This document shows, one piece after another, positions 20,634-30,180 of a stretch of DNA of 64,000 bases (the stretch's first letter is position 1; the number at the start of each line of letters is the position of its first letter). Below the pieces are notes generated by a model. It saw nothing but the letters and a program-made list of their open reading frames with translations, was not told the origin of the DNA and made no database searches. This stretch comes from Bacilli bacterium (lineage in GTDB: Bacteria; Bacillota_I; Bacilli_A; RF39; UBA660): the NCBI GenBank assembly GCA_022009835.1, contig CP091726.1:372001-436000 (forward strand). The letters are read 5' to 3'. The translations under genes and the position numbers were made by a program.

Positions 20634-21497
20634 ATGTTTGGAAAAAGTTATTAGACTTAATGATTTTTAAGTTTACTTTTTGGACAAGAAACTGTTTATT
20701 TAAATGTTTTTTTGCTGTTTTTTTAAAAAAATAAGAAGAGTGGTAATAAGTATATTATTTATAGTTATGATAATAAGAAGTTATATAGTGGTTCGGCTTT
20801 TATTAAAAATAATGAAATTGTGGTTATGATATCTAAAAGTGAAGAAGATGCTGTTATTAAAGATTTTTACTAATAAATTAGCCAATGAAGAAGATGATGA
20901 TAATTACGAGATTATTTCTTTGGACAAGATTACTTCTATTCAAATTATTGATGAAAAACTTTGTAATTTTGATGTTGATATTAATAAATTATATGATATT
21001 ACTATTCCAAAGCCAGAAGTGAAGAAAGAGGAGGTGCCTCCTAAAAAAAGAGTGGAAGTATTGCTACTTTGTTTTTTGTTATTTTTATTTTGATAGTAGC
21101 GGCTTTTCTTTTCTTTAATCCAGAAATATTTACTGGTAAAAATGAAGAATATGTTTGTAGCAAAAGTTATAGCCATGATAAGCTTCCAGCTTCAGTTAAT
21201 GAGAAAATAGAACTTATCTTTAGTAGTAAAGGGGTAATTATGTCAATTGATATTAAGTCTGATTATGTATTTAGTGATATTAGTTATTATAAAGAATTTA
21301 GAGATAAGAGTTACTTTTATCAATATTTTAAAGAGGGAGACACTTATAAGTTTGATGATAATACTTATACTTATAGATTATTTTCTAGTATTAGTACGGA
21401 AGAGAATTATTTTTTACCTTCTGCTAAAGGGGAATTATTAGATTATTATCAGAAAGATGGCTATACATGTAAGGTAGTTAATGATGAAGAAAAGTAA
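20634..21497 (+). CDS. Hypothetical single-helix protein with cytoplasmic and outer domains
   Basis: Not recognised. An N-terminal cytoplasmic domain of about 130 residues (KYIIYSYDNKKLYSGSAFIK) is followed by a Pro/Lys-rich linker (EVKKEEVPPKKRS), one helix (ATLFFVIFILIVAAFLFF) and an outer domain of about 125 residues with two Cys (YVCSKSY, YTCKVVND). The outer part resembles a DUF4352- or lipoprotein-like beta fold only in general. Frame breaks at A5 near 20,643, T5 near 20,664 and 20,675, T7/A7 near 20,707-20,733, T5 near 20,866 and A5/A6 near 21,044. The stop overlaps the holA start. Confidence 0.5.
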
Positions 21498-22420
21498 TTT
21501 TTATTTGTTATATAGTGATGATGTTTCTCTTTTAAATAATGAGGTTTTTGAAATTAAAGAATAGTCTTAATATTAATGATGAAACTATTTATTATGATAT
21601 TGATAATATATCTGATATTGTAGTAGAGGCTTCTACTGTAGGTATGTTTAATCCTTATAAGTTTATTGTAATTGACTGTTCTAGTTATAAAGATATAGAT
21701 ATTTCTTTATTAGAGGATTATTTTAAGAGTTATAATGTTAATAGTTATTTGATATTTATTTATAAGGGAACGATTGATAGTAGAAAGAAATTATTTAAAT
21801 TAATTAGTGATAATGGTATAGTTATGAAGTTGGATATTTCTAATGATTATTTAAATGATTTTGTTAATGATTATTTAAAAAAATAATTATAGAATGGAAG
21901 GTACCACAATTAGTTATTTTTTGAGTAGATGTGGTAATAATATTGATAATATTAAAAAAATGAACTTGATAAACTTATGTTATATAAACTTGATGAGAAG
22001 ATTATTAATAATGATGACATTTCTTTACTTATACAAGAGAGTAGTGATGATTCGGTTTTTGAATTAGTTAGTGCTTTTCTTAAAAATGATAGTAGGAAGG
22101 CTATGAAACTTTATTATGAATTTATTAATGATGGTATGGATGTTAGTCAAATAGTGGCTATTATTGCTAGTCAAATTAGGTTATTATTTCAAGTTAAGAG
22201 ACTTTATAATGAGGGTAAATCTAATGATGAGATTGCTAAAATATTAGAGTTTAGAAGTGTATATAGGGTTAAGTATTTGCTTAATGATGCTTATTTATAT
22301 AGTGAGAATGATCTTGTTAAGTATTTATCTAATTTAGCGGATATTGATAAAGCTATTAAAACTGGTACAATGGATGGGAAGGTTTTACTTGAGTTATTTA
22401 TAGCAAAAAAAGATATGTAG
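21481..22420 (+). CDS. holA: DNA polymerase III delta subunit
   Basis: Clamp-loader subunit that opens the beta clamp. About 310 residues with the layout of bacterial HolA: weak N-terminal AAA-like domain (YFLLYSDDV-like start), middle ISYFLSRCGNNIDNIKNELDKL, and C-terminal helical domain QIVAIIASQIRLLFQVKRL followed by LADIDKAIKTG, which is diagnostic. Frame breaks at T5 21,542-21,546, A7 near 21,880 and A7 near 21,955. The exact start is either of two adjacent ATGs. It is followed tail to tail by sspI. Confidence 0.88.
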
Positions 22421-22421
22421 T

Positions 22422-22628
22422 TTACATACCTTTTTTTATATTTTTTAGAATGGTTTCTTTTTCAGTGATACTACTATTAAGCCATTGAAGTTCAAATAGT
22501 ACGCCAAGTCCTATTAGGGGATCTTCTTCATGTGAAGATATTGATTCTTCAATGGATTTTTTGATTTCTTCTTCGCTATCATCTTTAAAATTAGCTATTA
22601 TGTATTTTCTTACATCTATGTTATTCAT
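22422..22628 (-). CDS. sspI: Small acid-soluble spore protein SspI
   Basis: 68-residue spore protein packaged in the developing spore. The family signature is clear: VRKYIIANFKDDSEEEI, SISSHEEDPLIGLGVLFELQ, and the EK-rich end with ETILKNIKKG. It starts at MNNIDVRKYI after GGTGATA. CATCATA on the minus strand just upstream is compatible with a sigma-G -10 but is not proof. It lies convergent to holA with one base between stops, and divergent from hemW. This and cotJ show that the lineage sporulates or recently did. Confidence 0.9.
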   Translation of the reverse strand: MNNIDVRKYIIANFKDDSEEEIKKSIEESISSHEEDPLIGLGVLFELQWLNSSITEKETILKNIKKGM

Positions 22629-22723
22629 TTTATCACCTACTATTATGATGGTTAGTTATTTTTTTAATTTTATACATTGAAAAAAATGGCACTTTGTGTG
22701 TTATCCTAGTTATGGTGATGTTT

Positions 22724-23808
22724 ATGGCTATTTACATTCATATTCCTTTTTGTAATAGTATTTGTTCTTATTGTGACTTTTTGTAAGATTTTTTTATAAT
22801 AAAAATATATTGATGCTTATCTTGATAGTTTAAATAGTGAGATTAGTGAAAGATATAAGGGAGAAGTTGTTACTTCTATTTATATTGGGGGTGGTACTCC
22901 GAGTAGTTTAGATGATAATGAATTAATTAAATTATTTGAAATTATTAAGATATTTAATAGAGATAAAGATGTAGAATTTACTATGGAATGTAATATTGAA
23001 TCTATTACAGATAGTAAACTTAAGATTATGAATAAATATGGTGTTAATAGGATTAGTATTGGAGTTGAATCTTTTGATGATGATGTTATTAAGTTACTTG
23101 GCAGAAGACATAATAAAAAGATGGTTTTTGATAAGATTGAATTAGTTAAGAAGTATTTTGATAATATTAATGTTGATTTGATATATGCTGCTTATAGTGA
23201 TATGGATATTTTAAAAAGAGATATTCAGTGTATTTTAGAGTTAGATGTTAAACATGTTTCAACTTATAGTTTAATACTTGAGGAACATACAGTACTTAAA
23301 ATAAATGGTATGGTTAATATTGATGAAGATATTGATTATGAAATGTATAAGTATATTGAAGATAGATTAGTAAAAAATGGTTATACTCATTATGAGATTA
23401 GTAATTATGCTAGAGATGGTTTTATGTCTAGACATAATTTAGTGTATTGGAATAATATGGAATATTATGGTTTTGGGTTATCTAGCACTAGTTATATTGA
23501 TAATGTGAGAAGATGTAATACTAAGAATATTAATAGTTATTTGGAAGGTAATTTTATTGGTAGTAGTGAGTATGAGGATGTTGATGTTAGAATGGAAAAT
23601 GAGGTTATGCTTGGTTTAAGAAAGTTTGATGGTATATGTTTAACTTCTTTTTGAAAAAGAAGTTTGGTAAAAAAATTTCAGGATGTTTTTTTAATATAGA
23701 TGATTTGGTTAGGGATGGCTATTTAATTATAGATGATGATTTTATAAAAAAATTAATAAGGAATATATGTATATTTCTAATGAAATTATTGTTAGAATGT
23801 TTAAATAA
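22724..23808 (+). CDS. hemW: Radical SAM protein HemW (coproporphyrinogen III oxidase-like)
   Basis: Radical-SAM protein proposed to deliver haem. The iron-sulfur motif CxxxCxxC is in IPFCNSICSYCDF at residues 9-18; the SAM-binding GGGTPSSL follows, then NRISIGVESFDDDV, YSLILEEHT and HYEISNYAR, all diagnostic of HemW. The C-terminal HemN domain ends in RDGYLIIDDDF. Frame breaks at T5 22,775-22,779, T7 near 22,790, A5 near 22,800 (this one needs an added base), then T5/A5 and T7/A7 between 23,646 and 23,755. After repair about 365 residues, normal for the family. Confidence 0.9.
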
Positions 23809-23836
23809 TGATATAATAAGTATATACGGAGGTATT

Positions 23837-23986
23837 ATGAATAAGGAAAAAAAATGTATTAGATATGTTATATGAAATGAAAAAAATGAAACAATTAATA
23901 AGATTGTTGATTATAAGAATAAAATTAATAACTTAGAGGGTACTTTGAAGGAAATTGATGCTGCGATAGAAAGAAATAAAAAGTAA
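23837..23986 (+). CDS. Small coiled-coil protein, about 49 residues
   Basis: Not recognised. CGGAGG precedes MNKEKNVLDMLYEMKK; the rest (NKIVDYKNKINNLEGTLKEI) is a short heptad-like helix, ending AAIERNKK. Two frame breaks in A8 and A7 runs. A TATAAT-type box at about 23,813 lies just upstream, so it may have its own start. Possibly transcribed with mscS. Confidence 0.45.
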
Positions 23987-24009
23987 AATTAGAAAGAAGG
24001 AAAAAAATA

Positions 24010-24831
24010 ATGGAAGGTTTTTATTAAATTTATTACTAGTTCAAAGGTATATTTACCTATTATATATATTGTTATTGGGTTTTCTATTAATTTTATTGTT
24101 AGTAATATGGTTAATAAAATTATGTTAAGACATAAGAGTACTAGTGGTAAGGATAAGAGGAAAGATACTATTATTAATTTATTTAAAAATATATTTAAAT
24201 ATTTAATTCTTATATTAATAGTACTTGAGATTCTTAAATTATATGGTGTTGATACTTCTAGTATTATTGCTTCGCTTGGTATTTTTGCTGCTGTTATTGG
24301 TCTTGCTTTTCAAGATATTCTTAAGGATTTATTAGCGGGAATATCTATTATATTTGATAATAAGTTTTCTGTTGGTGATTTGGTTATGATTAATGGATTT
24401 ACGGGTACTGTTATTGAACTTGGCCTTAGAACTACAAAAATTAGAAGTGCTTCTGGGGAAGTTAAATCAATATCTAATTCTTCTTTTAGTGAGGTAGTAA
24501 ATTATAATTTATCTAATACTGATTTATTTATTAAACTTAATGTTGCTTATGATACTAAACTTGATAAATTAGAAAAAAAATTTTTGGAAAAGTATAAGAG
24601 AAGATGTTTTAAAAATAGAAGGTGTTACTGATTATAAACTTTTAGGTCTTGATGAATTAGGTGAATCTTCGCTTGGTTATATGGTGGATGTTAGTTGTAA
24701 ATCTGCAGATAGATTTACCGCTAAAAGAAAATTTTTGAGATTAGTTAAAGATACTTTTTGATAAAGAAGGTATTGTTATTCCTTATACCACTGTTGATAT
24801 TAATATTAAAAAAAATAAGATTAGAAAGTGA
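24010..24831 (+). CDS. mscS: Small-conductance mechanosensitive channel, MscS family
   Basis: Osmotic safety valve in the inner membrane. After two N-terminal helices come the pore helix (SIIASLGIFAAVIGLAFQDI, preceding LKDLLAGISIIFDNKF) and the beta domain with FSVGDLVMINGFTGTVIELG and LRTTKIRSASGE. The C-terminal cage region follows. About 272 residues. Frame breaks at T5 near 24,019, A8/T5 near 24,577, T5 near 24,588 and T5 near 24,757. Confidence 0.93.
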
Positions 24832-24835
24832 TTTG

Positions 24836-25416
24836 ATGGATAAGATAGATTATTTTAATGTTGAATATAATTATATTAAAGATGAAAAAGAAGAGAGAGG
24901 ATATTAAATATTTGGTTAGTAAGTTACCTGACTATTTCTTTGAAATTCCTGCTTCTAGTACGGGGAAATATCATCCTTTATTTGCTAGTAGTGAGCATGG
25001 TCTTGTTAAACATACTAAAGTAGCTGCTAGAATAGCTAAGGAACTTTTAGATAATCCTGGTCTTAATAATTTTAAGGATAATGAAAAAGATGTTATAATC
25101 ATGGCTATTATTTTTACATGATGGTTGTAAAAGTGGTATTATTCATGAAAAAAATATACAAGATTTGATCATCCTTTAATAGTGTGTGATTTGATAAAAG
25201 AGAATAGGGATAAGTTATCACTTAGTGATAGTGAATTTGATTTGCTTATTAGAGTTATTTCTTCACATATGGGAATATGGAATAAGGATTATAATGGTAA
25301 TGAGGTTTTACCTATTCCTAAAGATAAATATCAAAGATTTGTTCATTTATGTGATTATCTATCTAGTAAGAAGTTTCTTAATGTAGATTTTTGATGGTAT
25401 TAATATTAGAGACTAA
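24836..25416 (+). CDS. HD-domain phosphohydrolase
   Basis: Metal-dependent hydrolase of the HD superfamily, likely on a nucleotide or RNA. The metal ligands are visible in order: SSEHGLVKHTKVAARIAKELL (first His), FHDGCKSG (HD), FDHPLIVCDLI and SSHMGIWNKDYNG. About 192 residues. Frame breaks at A5 near 24,882, T5 near 25,116, A7 near 25,150 and T5 near 25,387. Four bases separate it from mscS, so the two are one transcript; a shared terminator follows. Confidence 0.8.
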
Positions 25417-25435
25417 TAATTTTTAGTCTTTTTTT
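25409..25435 (+). terminator. Terminator
   Basis: AGACTA and TAGTCT around an AT-rich loop, then seven T. Confidence 0.85.
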
Positions 25436-25458
25436 CATATTATTATTTAGGTGAGGTT

Positions 25459-26450
25459 ATGAAATATAGGTATTTTTAATTTTACCAGTTATTATTATTT
25501 CTATGATGATTTTTTTATTGTTGATTATGATAAAGGGATTGTTAATAAGTGTTTTTTTAATAATGATAAAGAAATTAATTATCCTTTTTGGTAATGATAT
25601 GATTGATAATTATATTAATAATTATTTAGGTAGTTATATTGATAGTGATGATAATATATTTATTGATTATGATTATAGTAATAATGATAATAATTATTAT
25701 ATTACTTTTTATAAATATATTTTAAATGGTAGTATTATCAATGATAGTAATGATAGTTTTGTTATTGATATGGATAATAATAGTATTAATAGAATATATA
25801 ATAGTTATTATGAGTATGATTTTATTACTAATAGTGGTAGGTATGATGGTAGAAAATTTATTGCTATTACTTTTGATGACGGGCCTAATTATAATACTAA
25901 TAAGATACTTAATATTTTGGAGAAGTATGATGCTAAGGCTACTTTTTTTGTACTTGGTAGTAGAATTCATGGTAATGAATATATTCTTAAGAGAATGGTT
26001 AGTAATGGTAATGAAATTGGTAATCATACTTATAGTCATTTACTTTTTAACTAGATATAAAGAAAAATAAGATTAGAGAGGAAATAGAGACTACTAGTGA
26101 TCTTATTTTTGATGTTACGAAAAAAAGGCCTAGATTACTTAGACCGAGTTATGGTTCTTTTAACAAGACTATTAAGAAACTAGCGGGGTCTCCTATTATT
26201 ATATGGGATATTGATACTTTGGATTGGAAATATCATAATTCTAATAGAATTAGTAATAGGGTTATTAATAGGGTTAAGGATGGTGATATTGTTTTAATGC
26301 ATGATATTTATAGTGCTACTGCTAATGCATTAGAAGTTATTATTCCTACTTTGATGGATATGGGGTATGAGTTTGTTACAGTTAGTGATTTGTTTTTATT
26401 ATAAGGGTATTACTTTAGAAAATGGTAAAGTATATGGTTATGCTAGATAA
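25459..26450 (+). CDS. Polysaccharide deacetylase (NodB domain), membrane-anchored
   Basis: Envelope carbohydrate deacetylase, probably acting on peptidoglycan or a surface polymer. An N-terminal helix (FLILPVIIISMMIFFIV) precedes an Asp/Asn-rich region of about 110 residues, then the NodB domain with motif 1 AITFDDGP, motif 2 GNHTYSH, motif 3 RLLRPSYGS, motif 4 IIWDIDTLDWK and motif 5 GDIVLMHD. All catalytic and zinc positions are present. Frame breaks at T5 25,476-25,480, T7 25,508-25,514, T5 near 25,555, T5 near 25,587, T5 near 26,046, A6 near 26,120 and T5 near 26,395. Confidence 0.9.
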
Positions 26451-26516
26451 TTTTTTTGTTTGATATTGAAAAAAATTATTTATTTATTGATACAATATTA
26501 GGAGGAGAGTGAACTT

Positions 26517-27022
26517 ATGAAGAAAGAAAGAGAAATTGCTTTTTAAGAATTATATAATATTAGCATTAGTATTGATAATTACTATAATAGGGGTTATATA
26601 TATTTTTATGTGGTATAGTTCTAAAGAGAAGAGTAAGTTAGAGTTACCTATTTTGGATGATTATATAATGCCTATTAATTATAATGAGCTTAATGATTAT
26701 ATAGTAGAAAATAAGGATGCAGTAATTTATACTTCGGTGTTAAATGATGTTAATATTAGATTATTTGAGAATAAGTTTAAGAATGTTATTATTAAGAATA
26801 ATTTGAATAGTAGTATATTATATTTAGATTTGACTAATGAAATTAATGATAATAATGTACTTTTAAAGATGGAAAAGAAATATGGAACTAAAGTAGATAT
26901 TCCTTCGGTTATGGTGTTTAGAGATGGTGTTTTTGACTGATGTTTATAATATAAAAAGAGGATAATTATAATATTAAAAAAATTAGAGAAATATTTGGAG
27001 AAAGAAGTTGTAATAAATGATT
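26517..27022 (+). CDS. Membrane-anchored thioredoxin-fold-like protein without CxxC
   Basis: One helix (YIILALVLIITIIGVIYIF) followed by an outer domain of about 120 residues. The closing block VDIPSVMVFRDG resembles the cis-Pro loop of thioredoxins, and NYNELNDYIVENKDAVIYTS the beta-alpha start, but where CxxC is expected the sequence reads YTSVLNDVNIR, so a redox role is doubtful. GGAGGAGAG precedes the start. Frame breaks at T5 near 26,540 and T5 26,932-26,936. The last residues are uncertain because of A5/A7 runs; the stop overlaps the trmL start. Confidence 0.6.
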
Positions 27023-27566
27023 AATATTGTTTTTATATGAACCTGAAATACCAGAGAATACTGGTAATATAATGAGAACTTGTGCAGGAACTAATAGTTG
27101 TCTTCATTTGATAGAACCACTTGGTTTTGTTATGGATGAAAAGAGAATTAAAAAGAAGTGGTGTTAATTATATTGATAAGGTTAATTATCAAAGATGTAT
27201 TGATTATGATGATTTTTAAGGAACATAACGATGGAGAATATTTTTATTTTACTAGATATGGAACTAAACCTTATAGTGAGATTGATTTTAGCGATAAGAA
27301 TAAAAAAATTATTATTTAATATTTGGTAAAGAGAGTACTGGTATTCCTAGGGAAATACTTCATGATAATTTAGAGAACTGCTACCGAATACCGACAAGTG
27401 ATAATGTTAGAGCTCTTAATTTATCTAATTGTGTGGCATTAATTACCTATGAGGCTTTAAGACAACAGGGATTTCCTAATTTACTTATGAGTGATCCTTT
27501 TTAAAAGGTAAAGATTATTTAGAAAAAAAGAATAGCTTATTTAATAAAAATGAAGTTGTAAAATAA
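27017..27566 (+). CDS. trmL: tRNA 2'-O-methyltransferase TrmL (SPOUT)
   Basis: Methylates the wobble ribose at position 34 of certain leucine tRNAs. Family marks: LYEPEIPENTGNIMRTCAG at the start, HLIEPLGFVMDEKRI, LIFGKESTGIP, and the knot-forming C-terminal RIPTSDNVRALNLSNCVAL then EALRQQGFPNL. About 180 residues. Frame breaks at T5 27,031-27,035, A5 near 27,152, T5 near 27,216, A7/T near 27,302, T5 near 27,499 and A6 near 27,524. The stop codon touches the left end of the insertion sequence. Confidence 0.9.
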
Positions 27567-27633
27567 AAGTAGACATAAAAGGAATGTGTCTACTTTTTTT
27601 GATATAATAAAAAGAAGAAAGGATAAAAATAAT

Positions 27634-27999
27634 ATGAAAAGAAAAAAAGAGAAAAAAATAGAATTTGGACAACTAAAGAAAAAAAGAAAAAAATTGTAAT
27701 TCCAGTAATTGAATTTAAGAAAACGTTACAACAAACATGCAGAGAATATGACATAAGTAGTGGTTTATTAAGCAGATGGATAGAAAAAAATATAAAGCCG
27801 AGGGAATTAGTGGATTAGAAAAATAAAAAGGAAGCCAGGAAATCCAATGACAAAAATATTTTTACTACCAAAAAAAATTTAATAGTAAGGAAGAAGAATT
27901 AGAATACGAAAATATGAGATTAAAAAAATTGAGAATGAACGATTAAAAAAAGGTTACATTGTGAAAGGAGATGGTTCAATTGTAGTATTCAAGAAATAA
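27634..27999 (+). CDS. IS3 transposase OrfA (helix-turn-helix)
   Basis: DNA-binding part of the IS3 transposase. The helix-turn-helix is visible: TLQQTCREYDISSGLLSRWI followed by a coiled-coil leucine-zipper-like stretch (EEELEYENMRLKIENERLK). Frame breaks in A runs near 27,680, 27,785, 27,820, 27,870 and 27,925. Normally OrfA and OrfB are joined by programmed -1 frameshifting, and the A-rich overlap would suit that, but the run errors prevent judging it. Confidence 0.65.
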
Positions 28000-28904
28000 A
28001 GCAAAAAGAATTTGAAATAATAGAATATTTTAGTAAAAACTATTCCGTAAAATCACTTTGTGAAATAATGAATGTTTCTAGAAGTGGTTATTATAAATGG
28101 CTTAAAAAAATAAAAAAATATATTGAATCAATATGAATTAAATAGAAAACAATTAGGTGAATTAATATTAGATGTTCATAAAAGAAAACCCAGTTACGGA
28201 TATCATAGAATAAGAAAAATTATATTAGATGAAACCGGTTGGGTTGTTTCTGATAATCTAGTACATAAGGTATGTAAATCATTAAACATCAAATCTAAAG
28301 CTAAACATTATAAATATAAGAAACCTGGAGAAGAATCAATTAAATTTTATAACGCAATAAATGGTAATTGGAAAACAACACGACCATTTGAAAAAATAGT
28401 TTCAGACACAACAAAGATATGGTTTAAAAGAAAACCGTATGATTGGACGTTTTTATTTAGATGTTTTTTTAATAATGAGAGAGTTGGTTATGATGTTAGG
28501 GAATCAATGTATGGTAATGGTATATTAAATCATAAAAAAATGCCCTAAATTATATGCTGAATGAAAAAAATATAAAAAGAGGATATAAAGACCTTGATAC
28601 AATTTTTTTCACACAGATCAAGGTTCTGTATATTCCTCGGTGTCATTTAACAATATACTTAATTCTTATACTATAACACGTTCAATGTCGCGAGCCGGAA
28701 CACCAACTGATAATCCAGTTATTGAATCTAAAAAAATGGTTGGCTCAAAAAAAGAAATGTATATTGACTTTGACATAAATAATTATAACACAGTTCAGGA
28801 ATTTATTGATGATATAGTTTATGATAACAATAATTTACGGCCAAGTTACGCTTTTAAATTATAAAACCCCAGTTGAATATAGAAATCAACTAGGATTTAA
28901 TTAA
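28000..28904 (+). CDS. IS3 transposase OrfB (DDE catalytic domain)
   Basis: Catalytic part of the IS3 transposase. It starts with FEIIEYFSKNYSVKSLCEIM and SGYYKWLK, has the HTH_21-like block PSYGYHRIRKII, then DDE residues in KIVSDTTKIWF, FHTDQGSVYSS and NPVIESKNGWLKKE, and ends NYKTPVEYRNQLGFN. Frame breaks near 28,010, 28,105, 28,545, 28,567, 28,605, 28,735 and 28,853. The exact start is not fixed because it probably arises by frameshift from OrfA. Whether this copy is active depends on whether the breaks are real. Confidence 0.75.
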
Positions 28905-28942
28905 TGTTCTTTTTATTGTCTACTTTCTATTGACAAGTTCAC

Positions 28943-29381
28943 TTATTTAATAAAACTATTCTTTTTTAATTTATCAATTATTTTATTTACTGATACATCG
29001 CCTTCAATTCTAGTAGCAGTTGTTTTTTCTTCGCCATCTTTGATAAAAAGAGTAACTGGGGTACTACCATCAAAACTAATTCTTGAGGAGAAGTCCTCTA
29101 ATTCTTTTTTGGTATACTTATCTACATCAGTATAGTATATTTTGATATTGTATTTACTTGCTACTTTTTTTAGTTTTGGTTTGTAATTATTACAATGTAT
29201 ACAGGTAGTTCTAGAAATACATAGTATAAAAGTTTTTCCTTTGTTATCTAGTTTTTCTATTATTTCGTTATAGTTTAATTTTACTAAATTATTATCTATG
29301 GTAAAGATAGAATATCCAATACCTGCTCCTATAACAAATAAAATGATGCATATAATAATGTTCTTTTTTTATATTTTTCAT
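28943..29381 (-). CDS. Membrane-anchored thioredoxin-like protein with CxxC
   Basis: Extracytoplasmic thiol-disulfide protein. The N-terminal helix (IIICIILFVIGAGIGYSIF) is followed by a thioredoxin fold with FILCISRTTCIHCNNY, where CIHC is the active site (about residue 62), and a cis-Pro region STPVTLFIKDG. About 145 residues. One frame break, T7 near 29,364-29,370. It faces away from the secretion cluster whose first genes encode Cys-rich exported proteins, so a role in their folding is plausible but inferred. Not visible as one open frame because of the break and the reverse strand. Confidence 0.75.
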
Positions 29382-29500
29382 TTAAATCACCATATTAATA
29401 ATATCACTTTTTTTAGAGAAAAAAAGCAAAAAAATATCTTCCAATATATTTAAAAAAATGGTATAATTTTTAAGTAGTATAGGGTACGGGTGATATATAT
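29382..29500. promoter_or_regulatory. Divergent promoter region of the secretion cluster
   Basis: On the plus strand TATAAT at 29462-29467 lies about 35 bases ahead of the first cluster gene, with GGGTG as ribosome site; its -35 is weak. The minus-strand thioredoxin-like gene must also start from this region. Confidence 0.5.
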
Positions 29501-30180
29501 ATGAATAAGTGTAAATATTTAGTAATGGCATTTTTTTATTAACTTTGTTTATTAATATATCTTTTTGTTAAGGCAGATTGTACTAATGAGGAAATAGCAA
29601 AATTAAAAGATGAGGCTGGTAAGATAAAGGTTACTTATGAGCATTTAGGCAGAGTTGATTTATATGATGATATTTTATATAATTTATTTAATGTTGAGAT
29701 TACTAATGTACCTAATGATTTTTTTATATTAAAGTATATGATGATATAATTTATAAACCTGTTAATGGTAAAGTTGAAAAAAACTATCTACTGGTAAATG
29801 GGAAATAAGAATTTATTCAAATAAATGTGAAAAAAACAAATTGATAAAATTAATTTGAAGTTACCAACATTTAATATGTATTCTTTAGATCCTTTATGTG
29901 AAGGAATAGACGGTAGAGATTTTCCATTATGTGGAAAATATTATGAGCCTAGAGTAAGTTATGCTGATTTTGAGAAAAGAGTAAAGTCATATATAGCGAC
30001 TCATCCAAAAAAGAATAACAATGGTTCAAATGATGATAAAAAGCAGGTTTGAATTTATTCTAGATTATTTAGTTAAGTACAAGTATTATTTTTGCATCTG
30101 GTATTATATTAATAATTGTATTAATAATATTATTCTTTAGTTGGAAAAAAAGAGAAGAAATAGAGGTGTTTTTGAAATGA
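29501..30180 (+). CDS. Exported protein with C-terminal membrane anchor
   Basis: First gene of the secretion cluster; not recognised. A signal peptide (CKYLVMAFLLTLFINISFVKA, cut before DCTNEE) is followed by an ectodomain of about 150 residues with five Cys (SNKCEKQID, DPLCEGIDG, FPLCGKYY), and a C-terminal helix (ASGIILIIVLIILFFSW) with a basic tail KKREE. Frame breaks at T7 near 29,530, T5 near 29,561, T7 near 29,720, A7 near 29,779 and 29,830, A5 near 30,041 and T5 near 30,088. Its stop overlaps the next start (ATGA). A structural or adhesive component is a guess. Confidence 0.6.

Larger units (their letters stand above)
27566..28926 (+). mobile_element. IS3-family insertion sequence
   Basis: Bounded by imperfect inverted repeats: left AAAGTAGACATAAAAGGAA (from 27566) and, read from the right end, AAAGTAGACAATAAAAAG. 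It carries a DDE transposase of the IS3/IS150 type in two frames. The left repeat also pairs with TGTCTACTTT (27586-27595) to give a hairpin plus T run, which acts as a terminator for trmL or blocks read-in. No certain target duplication was seen. It separates trmL from the thioredoxin-like gene on the minus strand. Confidence 0.8.

Noticed and set aside
25722..26039. Long minus-strand reading frame over the deacetylase
   Set aside because: Low-complexity Ile/Thr/Asn composition, an antisense shadow of an Asn/Asp-rich coding stretch.
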